Made by a program: the position numbers and the translations under genes | Assembly (NCBI GenBank): GCA_910585605.1 | Contig: CAJUFL010000006.1 | Location: 1 to 64,000, forward strand | Source of the DNA: an uncultured Lachnospiraceae bacterium | GTDB lineage: Bacteria > Bacillota > Clostridia > Lachnospirales > Lachnospiraceae | Direction of reading: 5' to 3' | DNA: 64,000 nucleotides | Notes under the pieces: model-generated | What the model was told of the DNA's origin: nothing | Database searches by the model: none | Seen by the model: the letters and a program-made list of their open reading frames with translations, nothing else | Shown here: positions 17,801 through 25,818 of the stretch, piece by piece | Layout: every line of letters starts with the position of its first letter | Numbering within the stretch: position 1 is the stretch's first letter

Positions 17801-17969
17801 TACCTTAGAATCAGAGGATACAATTACCCTCAATATTACCAATACACCTATATTAAAACTTGGATTTGAAGAACATTACAAATCAGGTCTGGTTGGAATA
17901 TTACTGATTATTTTCTTGATGATTACAATGTATATATTTATACCAGGAAGAAAAATAAGGAAAAAATAA
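14814..17969 (+). CDS. Thioester-domain adhesin with multiple CnaB/SpaA-like repeats
   Basis: A 1051-residue surface protein. AAAGGA lies just before ATG 14814. Signal peptide: residues 1-34, ending in VHA. A thioester-type domain follows, with Cys95 (LYCVDF) and Gln155 (MTQLVIH), the pair that forms an internal thioester able to bind host surfaces; the usual Trp of TQxAIW is His here. From about residue 350 come about six prealbumin-like modules with paired Lys and Glu (VRIIKTD ... YYFVETK) typical of isopeptide bonds. The end is a membrane helix and RKIRKK, without an LPXTG motif. A sortase-like gene begins on the next base. The region is visibly AT-rich. Confidence 0.85.
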   Translation: MIQFNHFKRLFFYISIIILIFFTVFISSGQTVHAMKVAHYSYDKIYKALPAKYQKEEFIYTYNGIPFISFATYNGSSDYKTSLKKSSNTNNFLYCVDFSKHMVFDKNFSEKNKLFNNELRARIGIALHLGTTKWGKKADASFTNGNAMLDYYMTQLVIHSLIYKYGGEKSNYGIQFSLLEFKSGTDSLYKKCKKLYEHCCNAKITLKNGNFQTAEFSFNKPVSNQLYLDGDYLTSPMITCQTNKNNASVQEYKRTVTLNGNNSVPCRIEQSSDSYDSQFQIKLPLDSIEDLSPGEHRININEYAIFKKEIAGFWNCSDKELTNTNQEIGGLIYINDEALDNCGFEFLIGEVFLHKKDSINGSVIADAAFQILQYDDSTGQYTYYKDLNYNPENKCYESGNLYLKTNNKKGKFKIIESKPGKYYINDWAGQEFQITKERYIYEFNVENQPILGKLHIYKNGENPAFTGSVFQQTEKVSLKDIKFTLYAAEDIYFKGSLFYKKDQKIVDLITDEEGEAHADNLIEGRYYLKESENREIHLLNPETFSFSITRDNYNKYNEVTYQLTNILKKCQLQVFKYYFDAKDEEQKNKKPLSGAKFGLYARNDILDCNGSIIVKKDTLIEEQYSGKDGKVLFENMLYSDYYIKELEAPDGFILNDGIVEIKKEDFSLSKEGSNIYLAYKEIVNQEQLFKIKLTKYGETFSGFNKENSENGEYISYLYDKKPLENVQFSIYDENSNLLMSAITDQNGLACFDNVKQGEYYCIEDFCPAEYSKASDQKKITCVSDNNIISEPPAIEESFYNELCGCSLSIHKLGEQAVIGKKGITYKKVPLEGIIFGIYQDFDYTFASGESVAKGSCIGYMITDSKGNAEFKGKIPEGNYYIKELKTNAEYAIDLECHSFTVTPKSNQEIKIKCSEIPLLNKLLKASVRIIKTDANTNKALKDVEFTLYNDKNQKVGVYKTDKKGKILVEGLPYGSYYFVETKCKNGYYSTNNRYKFTLESEDTITLNITNTPILKLGFEEHYKSGLVGILLIIFLMITMYIFIPGRKIRKK

Positions 17970-18683
17970 ATGCTACATAGAAATAAAATAATCCTCAGAA
18001 TAGTTATGATTTCTTTTATTCTTTTTTTATTATATTATCTGGGAATATATTACAAAATATTTGTAACAGAATCCAGAGAAAAAAAAGCGATTCAATTATG
18101 GAGACAGTTACAGATACAGGAACAAATTCTTATTCCATCGCATAGATATATTAGCTATTACAAATTTAAATATAGTGAATTTTTAATGAACTCTATATAT
18201 CCATATCATTCCGTGTTAAATATAGAGGAATCTCAACAAACAAAAATAAATGAAAAAGAAAACATTTCTCAGAGAGAAAACCAATCAGAAGATTGCATTT
18301 TGTCTATTCCTGATATAAACCTCGAAAAAATTGTATATACAGGGGGGGAACGAGACTTACACTTAAAGAATTACGAGTTGATAACCGCAGATGCCCATAT
18401 GCGGTATAAGAATGGAGGAAATTATATAATATGCGGACATGCATCCAAATTATATGGACATTCCTTAAATCGCTTACAAGAAGTAAAAAAGGATTCCATA
18501 ATAGAAATAATAACCAAAAGCAAAACCGAACAATACATTGTATATAAGGTCAATTATGAAAATATGTATGAAACCAGCCGATATTGTAATCAGACCAAAG
18601 AGAAAACCATAACTATCATTTCATGTGCAAAAAATATTTCTAAGGAAAGTTATATTGTAATTCATGCAAAGATAAAACAGTAG
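17970..18683 (+). CDS. Sortase-like protein lacking the usual catalytic arginine
   Basis: A 237-residue membrane protein with an N-terminal anchor (residues 8-30) and a sortase domain at about 108-237. His157 (IICGHAS) and Cys219 (TIISCAK) match the catalytic pair. The arginine normally present 8-12 residues after the Cys, just before the last strand, is missing: the segment reads KNISKESYIVIHAKI. The start codon immediately follows the adhesin stop (TAA 17967-17969), so the two are co-translated. Length and position suggest class B or D. It may attach the adhesin, or it may be inactive or altered. Confidence 0.8.
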   Translation: MLHRNKIILRIVMISFILFLLYYLGIYYKIFVTESREKKAIQLWRQLQIQEQILIPSHRYISYYKFKYSEFLMNSIYPYHSVLNIEESQQTKINEKENISQRENQSEDCILSIPDINLEKIVYTGGERDLHLKNYELITADAHMRYKNGGNYIICGHASKLYGHSLNRLQEVKKDSIIEIITKSKTEQYIVYKVNYENMYETSRYCNQTKEKTITIISCAKNISKESYIVIHAKIKQ

Positions 18684-18690
18684 ATTACAT

Positions 18691-18748
18691 TCCATAAGCC
18701 GGATATCAGATAAATATAAATCCATGTTTTTCTGAACCGGTTTATGGA
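18691..18748. repeat. Inverted repeat after the sortase-like gene
   Basis: TCCATAAGCCGG (18691-18702) and CCGGTTTATGGA (18737-18748) can form a 12-bp stem with one G-U pair around a 34-nt loop. No long T-run follows, so termination is uncertain. The rest of the 280-bp gap up to 18963 is AT-rich and shows no gene. Confidence 0.45.
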
Positions 18749-18963
18749 TTCCTTAATAAAGGAGAAGCAGAAACTCACTTTTCAAATTATTCGCAAAACC
18801 ATAGTTTAACGAAAATAACTTGTATTTTTTTACTATATATAGTATACTTATATTATATATCATACAATTTGATTATAAATGTGCTACAAATTATTAAGCA
18901 ATTGTTTAATATCAGATTATTGAGATAACATTTTTTATAGTATTATTAGAAAGGATTTTATTT

Positions 18964-20028
18964 ATGGCAAATAAAACATATCACCAAAATGAAGAAATTC
19001 GAAATGTACTTTTAATGCGTAATATACTAGATACCCTGCCTAAATATGTATCTACCTTTTTCCGCTCCATTGAATATACAAAGGCTCCCAGAACCAGACT
19101 TGGATATGCCAGGGATCTAAAGACCTTTTTTGAGTTTTTATGTGATTCAAATCCGGCTTTAAGAGGCAAACAGCCAACTGATATATCTTTAGAAATCATT
19201 GACCAGCTGGAATCTGAAGATATCGAGGAATATATGGACTACTTAAAGGTTTATGAAAAGGATGGCCGCCAATATACCAATGGAGAACGTGCCCTGAAGC
19301 GCAAACTGGCCTCTTTGAGAGTATTCTTTAATTATTTATACAAGAACAAAAAAATACATGCTAACCCGACACTGATTGTAGATATGCCTAAAATACATGA
19401 TAAGGCTATCGTCCGTATGGATGTAAATGAAGTTGCCCAGTTTTTAGATAATGTAGAATATGGCAGCAAATTAACAAACCACCAGCAGGCATATCACGAA
19501 AAGTCCAGAACAAGGGATCTTGCATTACTTACTTTAATGCTTGGTACAGGTATCCGTGTATCAGAATGTGTCGGTTTAGATATAAAGGATGTGGATTTTG
19601 ATTATGACCGTATAAAGATTGTAAGAAAAGGCGGTTATGAAGCTTATGTTTATTTTGGGAACGAAGCAAGGGAAGCCCTTTTAAATTACCTTGAAGAACG
19701 CAATAAAATAGTTACCATAGAAGGTCATGAAGAAGCCTTATTTTTAAGTTCCCAGCGAAAAAGAATCTCTGTCCGCAGCGTGGAAAATATGGTAAAAAAA
19801 TATGCCTCCATCACAACACCTCTAAAAAAAATCACACCGCACAAATTACGCAGCACTTACGGCACATCTTTATATCAGCAGACATCTGATATCTATCTTG
19901 TTGCAGATGTTTTGGGACATAAAGACGTAAATACAACCAAAAAACATTATGCGGATATTGATGATTGGCAAAGAATGAAGGCAAAAGATGCAGTTACACT
20001 TAGGGAACACCCATCCACGGACAAATAA
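18964..20028 (+). CDS. Xer-type tyrosine recombinase
   Basis: A 354-residue recombinase with an N-terminal core-binding domain (about residues 25-135) and a C-terminal catalytic domain. Catalytic residues are visible: Arg in GTGIRVSEC, His and Arg in ITPHKLRSTYG, His in LGHKDVNTT and the nucleophile Tyr in KKHYADI. AAAGGA precedes ATG 18964. There are no phage or transposon genes nearby, so chromosome dimer resolution or another housekeeping role is more likely than mobility. Whether it is the true XerD partner cannot be decided. Confidence 0.88.
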   Translation: MANKTYHQNEEIRNVLLMRNILDTLPKYVSTFFRSIEYTKAPRTRLGYARDLKTFFEFLCDSNPALRGKQPTDISLEIIDQLESEDIEEYMDYLKVYEKDGRQYTNGERALKRKLASLRVFFNYLYKNKKIHANPTLIVDMPKIHDKAIVRMDVNEVAQFLDNVEYGSKLTNHQQAYHEKSRTRDLALLTLMLGTGIRVSECVGLDIKDVDFDYDRIKIVRKGGYEAYVYFGNEAREALLNYLEERNKIVTIEGHEEALFLSSQRKRISVRSVENMVKKYASITTPLKKITPHKLRSTYGTSLYQQTSDIYLVADVLGHKDVNTTKKHYADIDDWQRMKAKDAVTLREHPSTDK

Positions 20029-20135
20029 TTTACCTAAATAATACAGAACAATTAATAATCTTTTTGCGTTATTATACAGAAAAATTTGCACAGGCTCAAT
20101 AAACTTGTATAGACATAACAAATCAATTATACAGA

Positions 20136-21047
20136 TTAATTTAATTTTTCTAACAATGCTTTAAAATAATCAGGAAGTTCGGAATCAAATTCCACATATT
20201 GATCAGTTTCCGGATGAATAAAGCCCAATGTTTTTGCATGAAGTGTTTGTCCCTCCAATCCTTTCAGTTTAGGATTTTTAGGACCATAGACATCATCACC
20301 TAATAGCGGATGTCCAATAGATGCCATATGTACACGAATCTGATGCGTTCTTCCGGTTTCTAAAGTACATTCAATGTAAGAATAACCGTTTTTCAAAGTC
20401 TGAAGTACACGATAATGGGTAACCGCTTCTCTTCCATTTTTATGGTTGACTGCCATTTTTTTTCGGTCTATTGGATGCCTGCCAATAGGGGCATTGACAA
20501 CTCCTTCTGGTTCTTTAAAGGTTCCATAACAGATGGCATGGTATTTTCTTGTGATGGAGTGTTCTTTTAATTGATCGGCCAGTATCTTATGAGAATGATT
20601 ATTTTTACAAATTACCAGAATACCAGTTGTATTTCTGTCTATCCGATGTACGATACCTGGTCTGATAACTCCATTAATAGATGACAGGGAATCCCGGCAA
20701 TGATATAATAATGCATTTACCAAAGTTCCGGTATTATGCCCTGCGGCAGGGTGAACTACCATGTCTTTAGGCTTATTGACAATAATGATAGAATTATCTT
20801 CATATACGATATCAAGAGAAATATCTTCCGCAATCACATCAAGCTCTTTGGCATCTTCATATGAAATATCTATGATATCTAAATTTTTGAGTTTATAATT
20901 GGATTTGCAATTTTTATGATTTACTAAAACATTGCCTTTTTTTATAAGCTGCTGCACATAGGACCTTGACAAGTCAGGAATCTGTTCATTTATATATTTA
21001 TCAATTCTTTCTGCCGGAATATCCGGATACTCTAAATGAAAAGTCAT
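20136..21047 (-). CDS. rluD: RluD-family 23S rRNA pseudouridine synthase
   Basis: A 303-residue protein with an N-terminal S4 domain (RIDKYINEQIPDLSRSYVQQ) and the RluA-type catalytic motif HRIDRNTTG, where Asp is the nucleophile, plus GRTHQIRVHM. I choose ATG 21047 because GAGGTG lies directly upstream; the longer form from 21077 would read through that site. It makes pseudouridine in large-subunit rRNA. It is the last gene of the division/aroB/lspA operon, beginning 48 bp after lspA, an order common in Firmicutes. Confidence 0.93.
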   Translation of the reverse strand: MTFHLEYPDIPAERIDKYINEQIPDLSRSYVQQLIKKGNVLVNHKNCKSNYKLKNLDIIDISYEDAKELDVIAEDISLDIVYEDNSIIIVNKPKDMVVHPAAGHNTGTLVNALLYHCRDSLSSINGVIRPGIVHRIDRNTTGILVICKNNHSHKILADQLKEHSITRKYHAICYGTFKEPEGVVNAPIGRHPIDRKKMAVNHKNGREAVTHYRVLQTLKNGYSYIECTLETGRTHQIRVHMASIGHPLLGDDVYGPKNPKLKGLEGQTLHAKTLGFIHPETDQYVEFDSELPDYFKALLEKLN

Positions 21048-21094
21048 AAAAAACACCTCATAATTTTTTGTATGCAAAACAGATTATCCGTAGG

Positions 21095-21652
21095 CTAAGA
21101 ATGTGATTTCATCAAATATTCCAAATCTTCTTCTTTATATTTAAATAATAATAAAAAGATCATAATGAAAAAACCAATCGTTACATAACAGTCTGCAATA
21201 TTAAAAACCGGAAAATCAATTAATTTAAAATATAAAAAATCAATCACATACTGAAAACGCAGACGGTCAATAAAATTACCAACAGCTCCGGACAAAATAA
21301 GAACCAACAGAACTTTTATATCTTTATATCTGCCTGATCTGGCACATCGAACATAAAAAACACATCCGATTATCAGTACAATAACCGTACAGATATAAAA
21401 CAGTATCTGCTTATTTTCAAACATTCCCCATGCGGCTCCGGAATTGCGGATATAATGAATTTCAAATATGTTCTTAATAACCGGAATTGAGGCATATAAA
21501 TCCATAGTATGGTCAATATAATACTTTGTAATCTGATCAACAAAAACCAATGCCAGAAAAGAAATAATTGCAGGCAGGTAACTGCCTGCAATCAGATTCT
21601 TCTTATGGACTGAAGTCTTAATATCTGATTGTTCCATAAAATTATTCTGCAT
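21095..21652 (-). CDS. lspA: Lipoprotein signal peptidase (signal peptidase II)
   Basis: A 185-residue membrane protein with four predicted membrane segments and the two conserved aspartates of SPase II, in AVGNFIDRL and FNIADCYVTIG. It cleaves signal peptides from lipid-modified prolipoproteins, such as the D,D-carboxypeptidase encoded at 28.1 kb. The start codon lies next to the aroB stop codon with no strong ribosome site, which points to translational coupling. The N-terminus is about 20 residues longer than typical; ATG at the sixth codon is an alternative start. Confidence 0.94.
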   Translation of the reverse strand: MQNNFMEQSDIKTSVHKKNLIAGSYLPAIISFLALVFVDQITKYYIDHTMDLYASIPVIKNIFEIHYIRNSGAAWGMFENKQILFYICTVIVLIIGCVFYVRCARSGRYKDIKVLLVLILSGAVGNFIDRLRFQYVIDFLYFKLIDFPVFNIADCYVTIGFFIMIFLLLFKYKEEDLEYLMKSHS

Positions 21653-22747
21653 TTATTCATCTATCCGCAACAATTCCTGTATGGCATTTTCCATATCCTG
21701 ATCAGATACAGTCAGATCAATATATGCATCTCCTATCTCTCTTAATAATATAAATTTAATCGTGCCAGCATTCATTTTTTTATCATTTTTTGTAATACGG
21801 ATAATATCCTTCACGTCAATATCATGGGATAATAAAGGGAAATGAAATGCTGTAAAGCTTTCCTGTATGTCTGTTATATCTTTTTCAGATAACATTCCTT
21901 TATTTTTCGATATAATTGCTGCTAATATACACCCGATTGCCACACATTCTCCATGAAGCATTTGAAAATTCATCTGTTTCTCTATAGCATGACCTAATGT
22001 ATGTCCAAAATTTAATAAAGCACGTTCTCCTTTTTCTTCCGGATCCGTTTCAACTACCAGACGTTTGATATTACAACTTCTTACTACCAATTCCTGAAGT
22101 ACATTCAAATCTTTGCTGTTAATTTTATCGCAATTTATGTGAATCCAGTTATAATAAGCTCTATCTTTGATCAGACCATGTTTGATAATTTCACCAAGCC
22201 CGGAATGAAACTGTCTGTCATTCAAAGTTAAAAGCGTAGATAAATTCATATATACAAGTTTAGGCTGATGAAAAGCCCCTACCATATTCTTATAGGAATC
22301 AAAATCTACCCCTGTCTTACCTCCGATACTGCTGTCGACCTGAGCCAGAAGACTAGTAGGAAGCTGTATAAAATCAATACCTCTTAAATAGGTCGCCGCC
22401 GTATATCCTGTTAAGTCTCCAACAACACCACCGCCTAATGCAATTAATAAATCATTACGGTCAAATCTGGCTAGAATCAAGTGCTCATACAAAGCTTTTA
22501 CAGTATTCAGATTCTTGCTGGCTTCGCCTTCTTCAAAAATAAAAGATGTATACTCCATACAGTGAGGCTCAATTAATTCACGAACTTCTTCCAGATAATA
22601 ACGTGAAACATTGGTTTCTGTAACAACACAAATGCGACGTCGGTTAATATTTAATTTCTCTAATTTCTCTAATAAATCAGCATAATTTTGTCTGAATACA
22701 ATATCATATGCCGGTCTTCCATCCTTATGAACTGTTATTTCTGCCAT
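21653..22747 (-). CDS. aroB: 3-dehydroquinate synthase
   Basis: A 364-residue enzyme of the shikimate pathway, converting DAHP to 3-dehydroquinate using NAD and a metal ion. Family motifs include GGGVVGDLTGYTAATYLRGI, SSIGGKTGVD, HGLIKD and the zinc-site NFGHTLGHAIE. TAGGAG precedes ATG 22747. No other aromatic amino acid genes are near; it is embedded in the division operon between divIVA and lspA. Confidence 0.96.
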   Translation of the reverse strand: MAEITVHKDGRPAYDIVFRQNYADLLEKLEKLNINRRRICVVTETNVSRYYLEEVRELIEPHCMEYTSFIFEEGEASKNLNTVKALYEHLILARFDRNDLLIALGGGVVGDLTGYTAATYLRGIDFIQLPTSLLAQVDSSIGGKTGVDFDSYKNMVGAFHQPKLVYMNLSTLLTLNDRQFHSGLGEIIKHGLIKDRAYYNWIHINCDKINSKDLNVLQELVVRSCNIKRLVVETDPEEKGERALLNFGHTLGHAIEKQMNFQMLHGECVAIGCILAAIISKNKGMLSEKDITDIQESFTAFHFPLLSHDIDVKDIIRITKNDKKMNAGTIKFILLREIGDAYIDLTVSDQDMENAIQELLRIDE

Positions 22748-22786
22748 ATCATTGTATCTCCTAAAGCGTTATCATTCATTTATTGC

Positions 22787-24487
22787 CTATAAGAAATTAA
22801 ATCCGTCCTCCTCATCATCCGCATTACCAATAAGTGTAGATTTGTTTAAATTGTCTTCTACATCCCCTACAAACACTTCGTCATCCTTATTTTCATGAAA
22901 TGGATCAATATTAAGTCCCTGAGAAATCGTTGGTATTTCCTCTTCCCCTTCATTGCCGACCACAAAATCAAATCCATCGTTATAATTATCTTCGGAATCC
23001 AACATAGTAGACTCATTAATCTTATCTTCTACTTCTCCAACATAGGTGTCTTCATCAGTATTCATCTCTTCTTCAGCTAAACTGTCGTACGATGAATATG
23101 TTTCTTCACTGACAAAATCAAATCCGGTATTATAATTATCTTCGGAATCCAGCATAGTGGACTCATTTATTCTATCTTCAACCTCACCGGAAACAGTATC
23201 ACTGTCAAAGTGATTGTCAGCACCCGCAGATGTTTCCTGAAATTCATAAGATGTTGCAGACTCTTCTTCCACAAAATCAAAACCTGCATTGTAATTATCT
23301 TCAGAATCCAGCATAGTGGCTTCATTTATTCTGTCTTCAACTTCACCGGAAACCTGAACCGGCTCTTTTGCTGGCGGCACTTGTCTTTGAAGTTTTGATG
23401 GTATACTTTGCGTTGTACCAGATGAAGTCTTGGATGTTTGCGGCTTTGCAGTTACCGTTGATGTATTCTGATAATTGCCTGCCGAAGTCTGCATATTTCG
23501 TGTATTGCCTGTGGATGTCACAGACTTTACAGCCGCCTGTGTATGTAATATAGAAGCATCTGTATGTGGTTTCATTGTTTGCGGCTTGACAGGCTGTGAT
23601 TTTACCGGTTCCGGTTTCACCTGTTCAGATACTTTAGCTGTGGTACTTTGTTTCACCGCAGAAGTTTTACTATCATTAGCCACTGTATTAAAATTCTTTT
23701 TAACTTTATTAGCACCTGGCTTTACCTGTTTTACATTAAGAGATGATTTATTTTCAGTTTTCTTATTACCGGTACTCTTCTTAGAACTGTTTCCATTATA
23801 AGCACCGCCTGTCTGTCTGCTGAAACGACCTCCTCCACTTGCTGCATCCGCAAACGGATCCATGTTTAAGGTTCCGTGGCTGAAGGTCGGATCCTGATTA
23901 GTTCGTTCGAAGCCATCAGAACCACTTCCAACATAACCTCCTCCGAAACCACCTAATCCTCCTTCACTTCCAAGACCTCCTCCTGAAAAATTCCCATATC
24001 CATTTTCACTATAGGAATTCCCTTCAAAATCAGGTCCTAAATCAATATCTACCATTTCCCCATCCATAATTTTTAATTGCGATTCCAGAACCTTCGTAAA
24101 TTGTGCTTTAAATTTTGCATGCTGCTGCTGGAGACGGTAAATCTCATTTTTTGTATCTGATAATTCTTCTTTTGCATCAGCTAATATTGTTTCTGCTTTC
24201 TTCTCAGCCTCTGTCGTAATCTGGCGAGCCTTATCATTTGCCGCATTTATAGTCTCTTCCGCAGTTTTTTGCGAAAGTGTTAATGCCTTTTTCATTGAAT
24301 CTTCTATAGATCTGTAATGCTGAAGGCTTTCATTTAATGTTGTAACCTTGTCCTTTAATTCTACGTTGGAACGATATAGCATTTCATAATCGGCTGATAA
24401 TTCACTCATAAAGGTTTCGACCTCTTTTTTATCAAAACCGATACCGCCCTTAAATGATTTGTTTTGTACATCTACTGGTGTTAGCAT
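22787..24487 (-). CDS. divIVA: DivIVA-domain protein with long linker and four C-terminal repeats
   Basis: A 566-residue protein. Residues 1-60 are the DivIVA domain (MLTPVDVQNKSFKGGIGFDK ... VETFMSELSADYE), followed by coiled coil to about 140. Residues 150-240 are Gly/Ser-rich and 240-375 are Lys/Thr/Gln-rich and probably disordered. The last 190 residues hold four copies of a 26-residue acidic repeat. Typical DivIVA proteins are 160-260 residues, so the tail is a large extension. It lies directly downstream of sepF, the normal setting, and probably targets the septum or poles. AGGAGGAG precedes ATG 24487. Confidence 0.9.
   Translation of the reverse strand: MLTPVDVQNKSFKGGIGFDKKEVETFMSELSADYEMLYRSNVELKDKVTTLNESLQHYRSIEDSMKKALTLSQKTAEETINAANDKARQITTEAEKKAETILADAKEELSDTKNEIYRLQQQHAKFKAQFTKVLESQLKIMDGEMVDIDLGPDFEGNSYSENGYGNFSGGGLGSEGGLGGFGGGYVGSGSDGFERTNQDPTFSHGTLNMDPFADAASGGGRFSRQTGGAYNGNSSKKSTGNKKTENKSSLNVKQVKPGANKVKKNFNTVANDSKTSAVKQSTTAKVSEQVKPEPVKSQPVKPQTMKPHTDASILHTQAAVKSVTSTGNTRNMQTSAGNYQNTSTVTAKPQTSKTSSGTTQSIPSKLQRQVPPAKEPVQVSGEVEDRINEATMLDSEDNYNAGFDFVEEESATSYEFQETSAGADNHFDSDTVSGEVEDRINESTMLDSEDNYNTGFDFVSEETYSSYDSLAEEEMNTDEDTYVGEVEDKINESTMLDSEDNYNDGFDFVVGNEGEEEIPTISQGLNIDPFHENKDDEVFVGDVEDNLNKSTLIGNADDEEDGFNFL
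22790..23347 (-). repeat. Four-copy protein repeat at the DivIVA C-terminus
   Basis: Copies of the pattern GEVEDRINESTMLDSEDNYN-x-GFDFV are encoded at 23270-23347, 23111-23188, 22961-23038 and 22790-22867 (residues 381-406, 434-459, 484-509 and 541-566). Spacing is 50-57 residues. The first three are almost identical; the fourth is diverged (GDVEDNLNKSTLIG ... GFNFL) and forms the very end of the protein. Confidence 0.9.
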
Positions 24488-24535
24488 ACTAATCTCCTCC
24501 TACCCTAAATACACATATTATATAGTTAAAGCAAT

Positions 24536-25099
24536 CTAAAATGCACTCAATTCAGGAGAAAGAGTTGAGTCATTTAATATTTCATCCCGTAAGTCACCTG
24601 TCACATCAATATTATGGGGGGCTGCGATAAAAATATTGGCAGATATTGCCTGTAGGGAGCCGTCTAATGCATAACATGCCCCTCCAATAAAGTCAATAAT
24701 TCTTTGTGCAGCATGTACCTCGATCCCTTCCATATTGATCACGATCGTTCTGCCTTCCTTCAAATAGTCAGTTACTTTTTGTGCTTCATTAAATTCCTGT
24801 GGTTTGATTACATACACTTGATTACTACTCCTATTATTGTTGCGGCTGTTGATAGATACTAATTTACTTGGACCTGATACCTTAGAAGGCTTTGGCTTTT
24901 GCTTTTTTGGTGCATAGTCATCTTCGAAATCATCATCGTCATAATATGTTTTTGCTGGCTTTTCTTTTGCTTTTCTTTTAGGAGGTTCATAATAGTCTTC
25001 CTCATCCTCCTCATCATCAAATAAGTCATCATCAAAATCCTCTTCAGGATCCGAGAGCTTAAGAAAATCCATAAATTTACTCATTCCGCTTTTTGCCAT
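24536..25099 (-). CDS. sepF: Cell division protein SepF
   Basis: A 187-residue protein. The N-terminus (MSKFMDFLKLSDPEED) is the membrane-binding amphipathic helix. A linker rich in Asp, Glu and Lys follows (about residues 18-85), then the SepF core (YVIKPQEFNEAQKVTDYLKEGRTIVIN ... RIIDFIGGACYALDG). SepF links FtsZ to the membrane and is important in bacteria lacking FtsA or ZipA. AAAGGAG precedes ATG 25099. It sits between yggS and divIVA, the standard Firmicute order. Confidence 0.95.
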   Translation of the reverse strand: MAKSGMSKFMDFLKLSDPEEDFDDDLFDDEEDEEDYYEPPKRKAKEKPAKTYYDDDDFEDDYAPKKQKPKPSKVSGPSKLVSINSRNNNRSSNQVYVIKPQEFNEAQKVTDYLKEGRTIVINMEGIEVHAAQRIIDFIGGACYALDGSLQAISANIFIAAPHNIDVTGDLRDEILNDSTLSPELSAF

Positions 25100-25114
25100 G
25101 ATTAATCTCCTTTA

Positions 25115-25804
25115 TTAGATATAGTTACGGGCACCAAATATTGCAGTACCTACCCGCACCATGGTTGCTCCTTCTTCGATAGCAACTTTGTAATCATTTG
25201 TCATCCCCATCGATAATACATTCATATCAACATTATCAATGTTTTTCGATATTATGTCAAGTGATAATTGCTTTAATGTACGGAAATAATTTCGGTTTTC
25301 CTCAGGATTTTCGACAAATGGTGCAATTGTCATCAAACCGTTTATATGAACATTAGGATAACTGGATATTTCCTCTATAAATGGTATTACTTCATCAACA
25401 TGAAGCCCAAATTTGCTCTCTTCTTCTGCCACATTTACTTCAATTAAAATCTGAGTCGTCACTTGTTTCTTGAAGGCCTCTTTTTGAATCTCTTTTGCCA
25501 GTTTAACAGTGTCTACAGAATGAATCAGACAAGCCTTATCTACAACATATTTCACTTTATTCGTCTGTAAATGACCAATTAAATGAAAGCTGACAGGTTT
25601 GGATACATTTTCGTATTTATCACATAATTCCTGAACTTTATTTTCTCCGAAATCATCTACACCGATTTGAATTAATTTCTCAATATCGGATAACGGTTTT
25701 GTTTTGCTGACTGCAATCAAAGTGATATCGCGGGGATTTCTTCCACAGTTTCTGGCTGTAGTTTCCACCTGTTCCCTGATATACTTATAATTATCTACTA
25801 CCAA
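25115..25804 (-). CDS. yggS: YggS-type pyridoxal-phosphate homeostasis protein
   Basis: A 229-residue PLP-binding protein of the YggS/PROSC family: the PLP lysine lies in ITLIAVSKTKP, followed by FGENKVQEL, FHLIGHLQTNK and LSMGMTNDY. I choose TTG 25804, with AGAGG 8 bp upstream; the GTG at 25813 would overlap that site. Members control free PLP levels and have no known catalytic activity. It heads the ylm-like division cluster (yggS, sepF, divIVA), as in B. subtilis. Confidence 0.93.
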   Translation of the reverse strand: MVVDNYKYIREQVETTARNCGRNPRDITLIAVSKTKPLSDIEKLIQIGVDDFGENKVQELCDKYENVSKPVSFHLIGHLQTNKVKYVVDKACLIHSVDTVKLAKEIQKEAFKKQVTTQILIEVNVAEEESKFGLHVDEVIPFIEEISSYPNVHINGLMTIAPFVENPEENRNYFRTLKQLSLDIISKNIDNVDMNVLSMGMTNDYKVAIEEGATMVRVGTAIFGARNYI

Positions 25805-25818
25805 AATTAACACCTCTT

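Noticed and set aside
18964..20028. Tyrosine recombinase as a sign of a prophage or integrative element
   Set aside because: No phage, conjugation or attachment-site features surround it; a Xer-like housekeeping role fits better.
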